Positions 23,007 to 30,525 of a stretch of 64,000 nucleotides of DNA are shown piece by piece. The DNA lies in NCBI GenBank assembly GCA_000402655.1, contig AQSI01000001.1:124001-188000 (forward strand). The letters are read 5' to 3'. Source of the DNA: Fidelibacterota bacterium SCGC AAA298-D23. Its GTDB lineage: Bacteria; Fidelibacterota; Marinisomatia; Marinisomatales; Marinisomataceae. Below the pieces are notes generated by a model. That model did no database searches. It was not told the origin of the DNA and worked only from the letters and a program-made list of their open reading frames with translations. How positions within the stretch are numbered: the stretch's first letter is position 1; each line of letters starts with the position of its first letter. The position numbers were made by a program, and so were the translations under genes.

Positions 23007-23219
23007 TTATTTTTTCATCAACATTGCAACAATCATAACTGCAACTAAACCAGCAACTCCACCATCTCCAATTGCGTTTACTGCATTTCCAATGCCCGCA
23101 ATAACGCCAAAGATGTCATCGTAAAGTATACCAATAATAGTACCAGCAACAATCAAGTTGATTAATAAGCCTGTTATCATGCTTAAAAAATCATTGATTT
23201 GTTTTATCTGATTTTTCAT
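23007..23219 (-). CDS. Small two-span membrane protein (70 aa), paralog of its neighbour
   Basis: No family is recognised. It has 70 residues with two hydrophobic segments at about 11-33 and 52-68, joined by a Gly-rich loop, and a positively charged N terminus (MKNQIKQIN) and C-terminal KK. It aligns without gaps to the upstream 68-residue protein: shared GIL-aromatic-D at 30-34, GI at 42-43, Val47, GG at 53-54 and GL at 57-58, with 17 identical positions in 68. The ribosome-binding site GAAGGAG (plus-strand 23228-23234) is 8 bases from the ATG, stronger than most in this window. An 11-bp perfect hairpin precedes it and a terminator follows. Strong translation signals suggest an abundant product. 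Possible roles (pore-forming subunit, accessory peptide, bacteriocin-like) cannot be separated from sequence. Confidence 0.75.
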   Translation of the reverse strand: MKNQIKQINDFLSMITGLLINLIVAGTIIGILYDDIFGVIAGIGNAVNAIGDGGVAGLVAVMIVAMLMKK

Positions 23220-23227
23220 TGTGTTTT

Positions 23228-23234
23228 CTCCTTC
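23228..23234 (-). promoter_or_regulatory. Ribosome-binding site of the 70-residue membrane protein
   Basis: GAAGGAG on the minus strand lies 8 bases before the ATG. It is notable because many genes in this window lack a recognisable Shine-Dalgarno sequence. Confidence 0.75.
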
Positions 23235-23241
23235 GAGCTTT

Positions 23242-23268
23242 TAGAGCTCCTCAAATAGAGGAGCTCTA
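23242..23268 (-). other. Perfect 11-bp intercistronic hairpin between the two small membrane protein genes
   Basis: Arms TAGAGCTCCTC and GAGGAGCTCTA are perfectly complementary over 11 bp with a 5-base loop. On the transcribed (minus) strand no T run follows (TAAAAGC), so it is not a standard intrinsic terminator. It sits 21 bases after the stop of the 68-residue gene and just upstream of the next ribosome-binding site. An mRNA-processing or 3'-end-stabilising element that sets different levels of the two products is the likeliest reading. Confidence 0.7.
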
Positions 23269-23289
23269 TTTATTAGTAAATACTGATCC

Positions 23290-23496
23290 TTATAACAGTG
23301 ATAAAAATACCACCAGAACTAGAAGTCCTGTTAGTCCACCATTAAGAAAAGTATCTACAAAACCCATTATACCACCTAGTGCGTCAACTGGGGTGTCGAA
23401 AAGAATTCCTGCAAAAACAAAAAAGATAATTGCAGCTTTTACAACACTTGTTAAACCGTCTAACGCATTACTCAACATTGAATCCCATGAAGCCAT
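23290..23496 (-). CDS. Small two-span membrane protein (68 aa), paralog of its neighbour
   Basis: No family is recognised. It has 68 residues with two hydrophobic segments at about 15-33 and 51-68 and ends in the membrane segment (VVFLSLL). It shares with the downstream 70-residue protein, in gapless register, GILFD/GILYD at 30-34, a GI pair at 42-43, GG at 53-54 and GL at 57-58, so the two arose by tandem duplication. The start is ATG with a consensus AAGGAGG (plus-strand 23503-23509) 6 bases away. The gene lies just downstream of a leader ORF and an intrinsic terminator, so its expression may depend on readthrough. The Gly-rich loop with conserved GG-x-x-GL is the most distinctive feature. 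Function is unknown. Confidence 0.75.
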   Translation of the reverse strand: MASWDSMLSNALDGLTSVVKAAIIFFVFAGILFDTPVDALGGIMGFVDTFLNGGLTGLLVLVVFLSLL

Positions 23497-23502
23497 GTTA
23501 TT

Positions 23503-23509
23503 CCTCCTT
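23503..23509 (-). promoter_or_regulatory. Consensus ribosome-binding site of the 68-residue membrane protein
   Basis: AAGGAGG on the minus strand is a full anti-SD match 6 bases before the ATG. It lies 20 bases downstream of the T8 run of the preceding terminator. Confidence 0.75.
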
Positions 23510-23528
23510 GATTAGTTAATAACTAGTT

Positions 23529-23570
23529 AAAAAAAAGGCAAAAACCCTATAAACTTATAGTTTTTTTGCC
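23529..23570 (-). terminator. Intrinsic terminator / attenuator upstream of the small membrane protein genes
   Basis: In transcript sense GGCAAAAA pairs with TTTTTGCC (plus-strand 23563-23570 and 23537-23544) around an inner stem CTATA/TATAG with a 4-base loop. It is followed directly by eight Ts (plus-strand A run 23529-23536). It lies between a strong promoter about 70-100 bases upstream and the 68-residue gene 33 bases downstream, so it either ends a separate short RNA or acts as an attenuator. The last four codons of the leader ORF and its stop fall inside the hairpin. Confidence 0.75.
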
Positions 23571-23627
23571 CCCATCATTAATCATGTCAATATGATTAAA
23601 TTCTTCAAAAAGTTGCCAAAAATTCAT
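23547..23627 (-). CDS. Candidate 26-residue leader peptide overlapping the terminator
   Basis: ATG at plus-strand 23627-23625 opens 26 codons ending in TAG inside the terminator hairpin. The peptide begins MNFWQLFEEFNHIDM and ends GGKKTISL. The start is only about 4 bases from the transcription start predicted from the promoter at 23638-23666, so it would be translated nearly leaderless. The first half is amphipathic, with aromatic and acidic residues. It has no run of one amino acid as in classical biosynthetic leader peptides. Coding status is unproven; the alternative is that the region is only a non-coding RNA of about 100 bases. Confidence 0.4.
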   Translation of the reverse strand: MNFWQLFEEFNHIDMINDGGKKTISL

Positions 23628-23637
23628 CTTATTTACA

Positions 23638-23666
23638 ATTATAGTTTCTTTTTTTGGGGTAATCAA
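23638..23666 (-). promoter_or_regulatory. Near-consensus promoter of the small-protein unit
   Basis: On the minus strand TTGATT (plus 23661-23666), a 17-base spacer and a perfect TATAAT (plus 23638-23643). The predicted start site is near 23631. It is the clearest sigma70-type promoter in the window. It drives the leader ORF / short RNA and, by readthrough of the terminator at 23529-23570, the two small membrane protein genes. The remaining bases up to eno (23667-23789) hold the divergent eno promoter region. Confidence 0.6.
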
Positions 23667-23742
23667 CCTTTTTCAGGCATTCTTTTTCAAATAAATAATA
23701 TTTGACTGATAGCTATTTTTAATTGAGTATTCACAAAAAATG

Positions 23743-23772
23743 TTGAATTCTATTATTTCATATGACAATAAT
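23743..23772 (+). promoter_or_regulatory. Possible eno promoter
   Basis: TTGAAT (23743-23748), an 18-base spacer and AATAAT (23767-23772), placing a start site a few bases before the ATG at 23790. No Shine-Dalgarno sequence is seen, so the eno mRNA may have almost no leader. Low certainty in such AT-rich sequence. Confidence 0.3.
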
Positions 23773-23789
23773 AGACATTAACTTTTTTG

Positions 23790-25073
23790 ATGGGAGAAAA
23801 ACTCAAACCAATTATCGAAAGAGTTCATGCAAGAGAGATTTTAGATTCTAGAGGGTTTCCTACAGTTGAAGTTGAAATTACTGCTTCAGGACGTACCAGC
23901 ATATCTGCAGTCCCTTCTGGTGCTTCGACAGGAGAATTTGAAGCTTTAGAATTAAGAGATAATGATAATAATAGATATCTAGGAAAAGGTGTTTTAAAAG
24001 CGGTCAATAACGTAATAAACATCTTTGGCCCTAAACTCATTGGAATGGATGCAAGCAGTCAAAAAGAAATTGATGACATGCTTATAAATTTAGATGGTAC
24101 TGTAAATAAAAGCTCTTTTGGCGCAAATGCAAGTCTAGGAATATCAATGGCCTGTTCTGTAGTTAGCGCTGCTTTTTATAATAAACCATTATTTAGCTAT
24201 TTGAACCCTAATAGTGATATAATGCCCATACCTATGATTAATGTCCTTAATGGCGGAATGCACGCAGATCAAGGATCAGATATTCAAGAGATAATGTTAT
24301 TCCCTCATGGTGCAAAAAATTTTACAAATGCTATTCAAATGGCATCCGAAATATTTCATTCTTTAAAAAGCGAACTCAAAAAACAGGGGATGAGTACAAG
24401 TGTCGGAGATGAGGGTGGTTTTGCTCCATCATTGAACTCAAATGATCAAGCAATCGAAATACTTTTAAATTCCATTGAAAAAGCTGGTTATAATGTTGGT
24501 TCTGACGTCTCCCTAGCGCTGGATGTAGCTGCCTCTAGTTTCTTCAAGGATGGTAAATATCATCTCAAAATTGATGGAAGTATTTTAGATACGAATGAAA
24601 TGATCGTTTTTTATGAAGATTTAATTAGACAGTATCCCATTGTTTCTGTCGAGGATGGTTTAGATGAGAATGACTGGGAGGGTTGGACTACTATGAATAA
24701 AATATTAGGTTCAAAAATTCAAATTGTCGGCGATGATTTAACTGTAACAAATCCTCAAAAACTACAAAAAGCAATTGATCATCAATCAATGAATGCAATA
24801 TTGATTAAACTAAACCAAATTGGCACTGTTTCAGAAACGATTAAAGCTATTAAGCTTGCTAAGTCAAATGGTATGAATTATATCATCTCACACAGATCGG
24901 GCGAAACTGAGGATACCTTTATATCTGATTTATCAGTTGCAATGGGTGGGGGACAAATTAAGACTGGTTCTGTATGTCGATCGGACAGAACAGCGAAATA
25001 TAATCGCCTACTCAGAATTGAGGAACAAATTAAAAACGCAAGATTGAAGGATAATTTAAATTTTATTAAATGA
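23790..25073 (+). CDS. eno: Enolase
   Basis: Glycolytic enzyme converting 2-phosphoglycerate to phosphoenolpyruvate. It has 427 residues from ATG; a TTG codon directly in front could also be read as the start but is unlikely. Motifs are AREILDSRG, NGGMHADQGSDIQE, the catalytic Glu in VGDEGGFAP, Mg ligands in SVEDGL and VGDDLTVTN, the catalytic Lys in LIKLNQIGT, and SHRSGETED. The 3' end overlaps the FtsB-like gene by 4 bases (ATGA), a conserved eno-ftsB/divIC pairing. It is transcribed divergently from the small-membrane-protein unit. Confidence 0.97.
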   Translation: MGEKLKPIIERVHAREILDSRGFPTVEVEITASGRTSISAVPSGASTGEFEALELRDNDNNRYLGKGVLKAVNNVINIFGPKLIGMDASSQKEIDDMLINLDGTVNKSSFGANASLGISMACSVVSAAFYNKPLFSYLNPNSDIMPIPMINVLNGGMHADQGSDIQEIMLFPHGAKNFTNAIQMASEIFHSLKSELKKQGMSTSVGDEGGFAPSLNSNDQAIEILLNSIEKAGYNVGSDVSLALDVAASSFFKDGKYHLKIDGSILDTNEMIVFYEDLIRQYPIVSVEDGLDENDWEGWTTMNKILGSKIQIVGDDLTVTNPQKLQKAIDHQSMNAILIKLNQIGTVSETIKAIKLAKSNGMNYIISHRSGETEDTFISDLSVAMGGGQIKTGSVCRSDRTAKYNRLLRIEEQIKNARLKDNLNFIK

Positions 25074-25354
25074 AATCACTTCTATCATTAACCAACATAT
25101 TAATGTTATCAATTACCATTGGTTGCATCGCGCTACTTTTATTCAGTGACAGAGGATTAATTAACTTATGGTTGCTAAAGAAGGAAAAATTGGAAATTCA
25201 GAATGAAATTAATAATTTGAGAAATCGAATTGCTATGCTTGAAAAAGAAGAAGAGAAGTTAAAATTTGATGAAAAATACATTGAAAAAATTGCTCGAGAA
25301 AAATTTAAAATGGTAAAACCGGGAGAAAGGGTTTTTAAGGTAACAAACAAATAA
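25070..25354 (+). CDS. FtsB/DivIC-family septum formation initiator protein
   Basis: Bitopic cell-division protein of the FtsB/DivIC type, part of the FtsQLB-like complex that activates septal wall synthesis. It has 94 residues: one N-terminal membrane span (about 9-26), a Leu-zipper-like coiled coil (about 35-66, KKEKLEIQNEINNLRNRI) and the family tail IEKIAREKFKMVKPGE, which matches the conserved ARE-x-x-x-x-x-PGE motif. It overlaps eno by 4 bases, the usual genomic partner. It converges on recO with one base between stops and no terminator visible. Confidence 0.88.
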   Translation: MKSLLSLTNILMLSITIGCIALLLFSDRGLINLWLLKKEKLEIQNEINNLRNRIAMLEKEEEKLKFDEKYIEKIAREKFKMVKPGERVFKVTNK

Positions 25355-25355
25355 T

Positions 25356-26030
25356 CTAATTAAACAAATCTTTTGCAACCTTAAAAGACTTTACATCCGG
25401 AAAATGATATTTAACTAACTCAGACATAAACTTAGTCATTATTTTTTTGTCATAATTAGTAACATTTTCAGATTTCTTCATATTTTGAAAATCTAACTCA
25501 AATATTTCATTCAAATCATTTAATATATTTGGGTTTTTTGATTGAAAACGTAAGATTGTTGGATGCTTTTTTGCTCTTAAAATATCATATCCACTGTTTT
25601 TAAGAAAATGTAATATAAAGTAATAAAAAGCATTATTGAGGTTAAGATTGTTTTGATTAAAATAACTCATTACAGATTTCAACGTATCATATGTATGTGA
25701 ATCTGGGATCTCTTCATCATAATTTTTATCGATTATTTCCAACATAGATGTACACAAAACTGTTTTTTTTAAATCTGCACATATATTTTCCCATGAGGAT
25801 AATAACTTTGTATTATAGACTGGATGTATTTGTTTTTTTGGATGATGTGAATAATCTATCTCGACTTCATTTAGCTGCTGATATATTGCTTTATTGGGAG
25901 ATTTTTGTCTCATTGCTGCTTTAATAATATATGTGGATTTACCCTTTTCTCTTGTAAAAAGTCTAATTATTAAACTTGATTCTTTGAATAATGTTGTCTT
26001 TAACACAAATGCGTTGGTTTTTATTTTCAT
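25356..26030 (-). CDS. recO: DNA repair protein RecO
   Basis: Recombination mediator acting with RecR to load RecA on SSB-coated DNA. The 224 residues have an N-terminal OB fold (NAFVLKTTLFKESSLIIRLFTREKGK), a central helical region and a diverged C terminus. The four-cysteine zinc motif found in many Gram-positive RecO proteins is missing, as in E. coli RecO. The start overlaps the strictosidine-synthase-like gene stop by 4 bases. Sequence conservation outside the OB fold is weak, but the N-terminal pattern is typical. Confidence 0.85.
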   Translation of the reverse strand: MKIKTNAFVLKTTLFKESSLIIRLFTREKGKSTYIIKAAMRQKSPNKAIYQQLNEVEIDYSHHPKKQIHPVYNTKLLSSWENICADLKKTVLCTSMLEIIDKNYDEEIPDSHTYDTLKSVMSYFNQNNLNLNNAFYYFILHFLKNSGYDILRAKKHPTILRFQSKNPNILNDLNEIFELDFQNMKKSENVTNYDKKIMTKFMSELVKYHFPDVKSFKVAKDLFN

Positions 26031-27091
26031 TTTGGAGCTTCTATTTTACCCCAGCCTGGATGTGTTAAGCTTCCAAAATATAAAATATCATTATATTGCT
26101 TAACGCTCGTTATTGGTGAATAAGCTTCATTTGCTTGATATTGTAAATTATGCACTACTTTACCATCCTCGTTTAATCCAAGAACAAAAGAATGGTTAAC
26201 AGGCTGTGGTTGTAATAATTCAGGAAGCCTCAAAACTATTTTTCTTAAAAATGGCTTATTAGATGACATTTCAACAAAATTGTTTCTTGGATTAAATAGT
26301 GCAACCCAAAAAATACCCTCTTCGTTTGAGGATACATTATCTGGAAAACCTGGAAGGTTTTCTATAAAGATTTCTGAAGTTCCTGCTTTGTCACCTTTCA
26401 ACCAATATTTTTGTATTCTATACATTAATGTTTCGTTCACCAAAACAAAAGATTCATCACTGCTAAGTGCTACTCCATTTGCAAAATATAAACCACTTAA
26501 TAAAGTTGTAGTTTTTTGAGTAATTGGATCGTAAACCAATAATCTTCCGTTTGGAGTATGTTCAAAAAGTTCCAATCTATCACTTCCATATCCATACTTA
26601 CTTGAGGCGTCTGAAAAATAAACTTTACCATCACTAGCTATATCTAAATCATCTACAAAATTTAACGGAATATTATCCGAGTTAGATATTCTAGATAAAG
26701 TATTTATTGTGCCATTCATATCAATTGAAATAAGGCCTTGAATGGCATCTGCAATAATTAAGTTTCCCTCTGCATCAAAGGCCATACCAAGTGGTCTACC
26801 TTTAGTATTTGAAAAAATTCCATCAGTATTTTTTATCACGCCATTTTCATAACCCACATAAATTTTTCCATCGTTAAGAATGATATCTTCAGGTCCAAGA
26901 TAACCATCATCTTCCCAAAATATTTCTATACCACTTAATTTTTGGTTTATGGAAAATATTGGATCCTTTCTTGTGTCCCGTGGGCTTTCCCATGAAACTG
27001 GGTCTACAGAAATAGGCCAAGCCAAAAGATAGATTATGATAATACTAAAAAAAAGTAAAAGTCTTTTTGAGTTATTATTAATTTTTTTCAC
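26027..27091 (-). CDS. Membrane-anchored strictosidine synthase / SMP-30-like beta-propeller protein
   Basis: A six-bladed beta-propeller of the strictosidine synthase-like / APMAP group, whose members act as calcium-dependent lactonases or arylesterases. An N-terminal basic patch and a single membrane span (LLLFFSIIIIYLLAWPI) anchor it, with the propeller outside the cytoplasm. Motifs include GPEDIILNDGKIYVG, GRPLGMAFDAEGNLIIADA, DDLDIASDGKVYFSDASSKY, FANGVALSSDE and LPGFPDNVSS. GTG at 27091 is taken as the start because it follows the proS stop by 4 bases; an in-frame TTG at 27112 would instead overlap proS. The natural substrate is unknown. Confidence 0.8.
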   Translation of the reverse strand: MKKINNNSKRLLLFFSIIIIYLLAWPISVDPVSWESPRDTRKDPIFSINQKLSGIEIFWEDDGYLGPEDIILNDGKIYVGYENGVIKNTDGIFSNTKGRPLGMAFDAEGNLIIADAIQGLISIDMNGTINTLSRISNSDNIPLNFVDDLDIASDGKVYFSDASSKYGYGSDRLELFEHTPNGRLLVYDPITQKTTTLLSGLYFANGVALSSDESFVLVNETLMYRIQKYWLKGDKAGTSEIFIENLPGFPDNVSSNEEGIFWVALFNPRNNFVEMSSNKPFLRKIVLRLPELLQPQPVNHSFVLGLNEDGKVVHNLQYQANEAYSPITSVKQYNDILYFGSLTHPGWGKIEAPK

Positions 27092-27095
27092 CACA

Positions 27096-28556
27096 CTAGT
27101 AAGCCTTAGCAAAAACTACTAAATGCTTTGCGGTCTCTCCTGAAAAAACACACTTTTTAGATGAATTCTTGTTGTCTTCAAGTATACATCGAATGGTTGC
27201 TTTAGTTTTTTCTTTTATTTTAAGTTCAGTTTCATCTGTTCCATCCCAGTATGCTTTAATGAAACGATTATCATTTGATAGTGTTTTAGTAAAATCACTA
27301 AAAGAGTCTACTGTACATGTATTATCATCCATAAAAGTTTTTGCATCATTAAAAAGCCCTTTTTGAATATTATCTAAAATCAATGAAATATCATTAATGT
27401 TGTCGATCTTAACTTGAGATTTTTCTGAGTTGTCTCTTCTACATAGAGTAACCTCTAAATTTTCTAACTCTTTTAAACCGATCTCAATTCTAAGTGGGAC
27501 TCCTTTTAGCTCCCATTTATTAAATTTAAAACCCGGGCTTTCGTCGAGTTGATCAACGTGTGTTCGAATATTTAAATTGGATAATTTTTTTTCCAAATTG
27601 GTTACAAAGCTAGAAAATTCTTTAGATTTCTCGTCTTTTGGATTAATTGGAATAATAACGACTTGTATAGGTGCAATTTTTGGAGGGATTTTAAGACCTT
27701 TATCATCTCCATGAACCATAATTAATGCACCAACCATTCTTGTACTAACTCCCCAGCTTGTTGCGTAAACTGGGTGCTCCTTATTATCTTTGCTTTGAAA
27801 TTTAACATTAAATGCATTTCCAAAATTAGTGCCAAGATAATGGGAGGTACCTGCTTGCAAAGCTTTTTTATCTCTCATCATCGTTTCAATAGAAAAAGTT
27901 TCATCCGCACCAGCAAATCTTTCAAGGTTTGATTTTCGCCCTACCATCGTTGGAATTGCTAAGTATTCTTCAAATAAAGTTCGATAAATTTCTACAATTT
28001 GGAGTGTTTCTTCCATTGCTTCTTCTTTTGTAGCATGTGCTGTATGACCTTCCTGCCACAAAAACTCAGAAGTTCTTAAAAATAACCTGGTTCGCATTTC
28101 CCAGCGCACAACATTAGCCCATTGGTTTACTTTTAATGGAAGATCTCTATATGAGGTAATCCATTTTTTAAACATATGCCAAATGATTGTTTCCGAAGTT
28201 GGCCGTACAATAATTTCTTCTTCTAATTTTGAATCAGGATCTACTGTTAAAGAACCATCTTCGGAAATAAGTTTTGAATGAGTTACTACAGCACACTCTT
28301 TTGCAAATCCCTCAACGTGTTTTGCTTCTTTTTCTAAAAAACTTTTGGGAATGAATAATGGAAAATATGCATTTTCATGTCCACTTTCTTCAATCATTTC
28401 GTTTAGTGAATCTCTAATATGTGTCCAAAGAGAAAAACCATAAGGTTTAACCACCATAGTCCCTTTAACAGGTCCATAGTCAGCTAAATCAGCGTCAAGT
28501 ATAACATCTGTATACCATTTAGAAAAGTTTTCACTTTGTTTTGTAATTTTGGCCAT
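27096..28556 (-). CDS. proS: Prolyl-tRNA synthetase, archaeal/eukaryotic-type
   Basis: Charges tRNA-Pro with proline. The 486 residues lack the editing (INS) domain of the longer bacterial-type enzyme and match the short archaeal/eukaryotic (ProS type 3) form. Class II motifs are seen in VKPYGFSLWTHIRDSL, FPLFIPKSFLEKE, motif 2 RWEMRTRLFLRTSEFLWQEG and motif 3 VMHGDDKGLKIPP-like (VHGDDKGLKIPPKIAP). The anticodon-binding domain follows, and the chain ends in the typical C-terminal tyrosine (FAKAY). It is divergent from mgtE over a 56-base gap. The same form occurs in several other bacterial lineages, so recent transfer is not implied. Confidence 0.93.
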   Translation of the reverse strand: MAKITKQSENFSKWYTDVILDADLADYGPVKGTMVVKPYGFSLWTHIRDSLNEMIEESGHENAYFPLFIPKSFLEKEAKHVEGFAKECAVVTHSKLISEDGSLTVDPDSKLEEEIIVRPTSETIIWHMFKKWITSYRDLPLKVNQWANVVRWEMRTRLFLRTSEFLWQEGHTAHATKEEAMEETLQIVEIYRTLFEEYLAIPTMVGRKSNLERFAGADETFSIETMMRDKKALQAGTSHYLGTNFGNAFNVKFQSKDNKEHPVYATSWGVSTRMVGALIMVHGDDKGLKIPPKIAPIQVVIIPINPKDEKSKEFSSFVTNLEKKLSNLNIRTHVDQLDESPGFKFNKWELKGVPLRIEIGLKELENLEVTLCRRDNSEKSQVKIDNINDISLILDNIQKGLFNDAKTFMDDNTCTVDSFSDFTKTLSNDNRFIKAYWDGTDETELKIKEKTKATIRCILEDNKNSSKKCVFSGETAKHLVVFAKAY

Positions 28557-28612
28557 TTACTATCGCTTTAATATGTTATAAAGTAGAGTTAATTTATAGA
28601 AAATCCAATACA

Positions 28613-29983
28613 ATGAAAAAAGCTATCTTCTCCACCGAAATTTCTCTTCTAAGAAGCACAATGCAACGTCTTTTAAGAAGAAATGCTTATACTAATATCA
28701 CTAAAATTCTTAGAAAGACACACCAAGCAGACATAGCGCTTATAATGAGAAGCTTTAATCAATACGATCAAAGAAGAATTTTTAGCTTATGTCCTACAGC
28801 GCTTCATAAAGCTAGGTTGTTAGAAGAACTAGATGAATCTTTGATTGAAAAAGTTTTAGAAAATGAAAACTCAAAAACTATTTCAAAAATTTTTAGGTAT
28901 CTTGATACAAATGATCAAGCAACAATTATAGGTATGTTTCCGCAACATAAACAAAATGAAATTTTAACTATGATTGAAATAGATGACAAAGAGGAGGTCG
29001 AGGAATTATTGTCTTACCCTGATGACAGCGCAGGAAGTATTATGACAAAAGAAACCTTTACACTTAATCAAAATATCACAGTTAAAGAAAGCATTAAACA
29101 ACTTCAGTCATTTCCTGAGAATGATAAAATATTTTACCTTTATGTATTAGATAATAAAGAAAAGTTAGTTGGTGTTGTCTCTTTAAGAACATTAGTAACA
29201 TCAAAAAACTCTAAAAAACTAAAAGAAATTATGATTAAAGATATCCAAGCCGCCACCACTGATACCGACCAAGAAGAAGTAGCAAAAAAAGTGGCTCAAT
29301 ATAATTATCTAGCTTTACCTGTAGTAAATAGACAAAATAGGTTTCTTGGAATTGTTACTATAGATGATGTAGTAGATATTATTAGGGAGGAAGCGTCAGA
29401 AGATTTTTTACAAATGGCTGGAGTAGGAAAAGACAGAGAAATTCTTTTGAAGTCGCCCTTAGAAAATGCACAATCTCGAGCACCTTGGATACTTGCTAGT
29501 TTGATTGGAGGTGTTTGTGCTGCTGCTATTATTAGTTATTTTAATAATCTTCTTGAGCAAATAATCATTTTAGCAGCGTTTATACCAGTTATCATTGGTA
29601 TTGGAGGAAATGTTGGGACACAGTCCTCAACAATTGTGGTAAGGGGTTTGGCTACTGGTAGAGTCGATGTTGCAAATACAATTCCTCTAATACTAAAAGA
29701 GGTTGTAGTAGGTAGTTTATTAGGTGCTACATATGGATTAATTATAGGTTTTGCTTCAGAATATATTTCAGGAAACACTACGACAAATCTAGGGGTTGTG
29801 ATAGGTTTAAGTATTTTTTGCTCTATGACTATTGCAACAGCTGTAGGGGCTAGTGTACCTCTTATCCTTAAAAAACTTAATTATGATCCAGCTATCTCAA
29901 CGGGTCCGTTTGTTACCACAGCCATAGATATAATCGGAGTTGCTTTATATTTTCTAATTGCTTCAACAATATTAATAAATTGA
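28613..29983 (+). CDS. mgtE: Magnesium transporter MgtE
   Basis: Homodimeric Mg2+ channel of the inner membrane. The 456 residues comprise the MgtE N domain (1-130, superhelical), tandem CBS domains (about 135-260, DDSAGSIMTKETF and FLGIVTIDDVVDIIREEASED) that sense cytoplasmic Mg, and five C-terminal membrane spans with the pore signature GIGGNVGTQSSTI and the conserved PLILKKLNYDPA segment. The start is ATG; the 56-base gap to divergent proS is too short for an Mg-sensing riboswitch. The downstream secreted hypothetical overlaps by 4 bases. Confidence 0.95.
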   Translation: MKKAIFSTEISLLRSTMQRLLRRNAYTNITKILRKTHQADIALIMRSFNQYDQRRIFSLCPTALHKARLLEELDESLIEKVLENENSKTISKIFRYLDTNDQATIIGMFPQHKQNEILTMIEIDDKEEVEELLSYPDDSAGSIMTKETFTLNQNITVKESIKQLQSFPENDKIFYLYVLDNKEKLVGVVSLRTLVTSKNSKKLKEIMIKDIQAATTDTDQEEVAKKVAQYNYLALPVVNRQNRFLGIVTIDDVVDIIREEASEDFLQMAGVGKDREILLKSPLENAQSRAPWILASLIGGVCAAAIISYFNNLLEQIIILAAFIPVIIGIGGNVGTQSSTIVVRGLATGRVDVANTIPLILKEVVVGSLLGATYGLIIGFASEYISGNTTTNLGVVIGLSIFCSMTIATAVGASVPLILKKLNYDPAISTGPFVTTAIDIIGVALYFLIASTILIN

Positions 29984-30525
29984 TAAAAATATTTTATATC
30001 TTCATACTCTTATTCTGTCATTTAATTGCCAGTGATAAAATAGAAGCCAATGTTTCAATTGAATATTGGTTAAGTGAAGAAACTCGAATTTTTTCTATTG
30101 ATAATGTTCTTATGCTTGAAATTGAAGATGATACAATAAATATATCTCCAATTAATTGGTTTGGTGATATACTGTTAGCGGAATCAATTGAATATGAAAA
30201 TCAATCATTTCAAGAAAATAGTATTTTTAATAAAATGCTACTTGGTAAGAAAATTTCAGAAGAGGATTCATGGATTGAGGACTATAAACTTCTCAACGAT
30301 AAGAAGATTGAAGTAAGGTATCTTTTTAGCAGTGAAGAAGATAGTTTAAGATTGTATCGCATGGATATTAAAGAGATAAACAAAGATGATGATGATAATA
30401 AAATAAATGATGTAATTTTAGATAATGATGTCATTATGGTTTGGACTAACTTCAATAAGGAAATACAAAAAATTCGTTTTAAGTACAATGGATCTAATTT
30501 TTTAATAAAATTAAATGAAGAATAA
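29980..30525 (+). CDS. Secreted hypothetical protein
   Basis: No family is recognised. A TTG start overlaps the mgtE stop by 4 bases (TTGA). The N terminus IKIFYIFILLFCHLIAS is a clear signal peptide, probably cut after Ala-Ser. The mature part (about 160 residues) is acidic with many Asp and Asn and predicted beta strands, including a DDDDNKINDVI stretch. The 3' end overlaps the M23 lipoprotein gene by 11 bases. A lolA-like or outer-membrane lipid-carrier role is conceivable from size, start pattern (NVSIEYWLSEE) and beta content, but no motif proves it. Confidence 0.7.
   Translation: MIKIFYIFILLFCHLIASDKIEANVSIEYWLSEETRIFSIDNVLMLEIEDDTINISPINWFGDILLAESIEYENQSFQENSIFNKMLLGKKISEEDSWIEDYKLLNDKKIEVRYLFSSEEDSLRLYRMDIKEINKDDDDNKINDVILDNDVIMVWTNFNKEIQKIRFKYNGSNFLIKLNEE

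Noticed and set aside
23007..23496. The two small membrane proteins as VirB2/TrbC-type pilins or ATP synthase c subunits
   Set aside because: Size and two spans fit loosely, but there is no long cleavable signal, no conserved carboxylate in the second span and no secretion or ATP synthase genes nearby.
28557..28612. Mg2+-sensing leader (M-box or ykoK) upstream of mgtE
   Set aside because: The 56-base gap is far too short for the structure.
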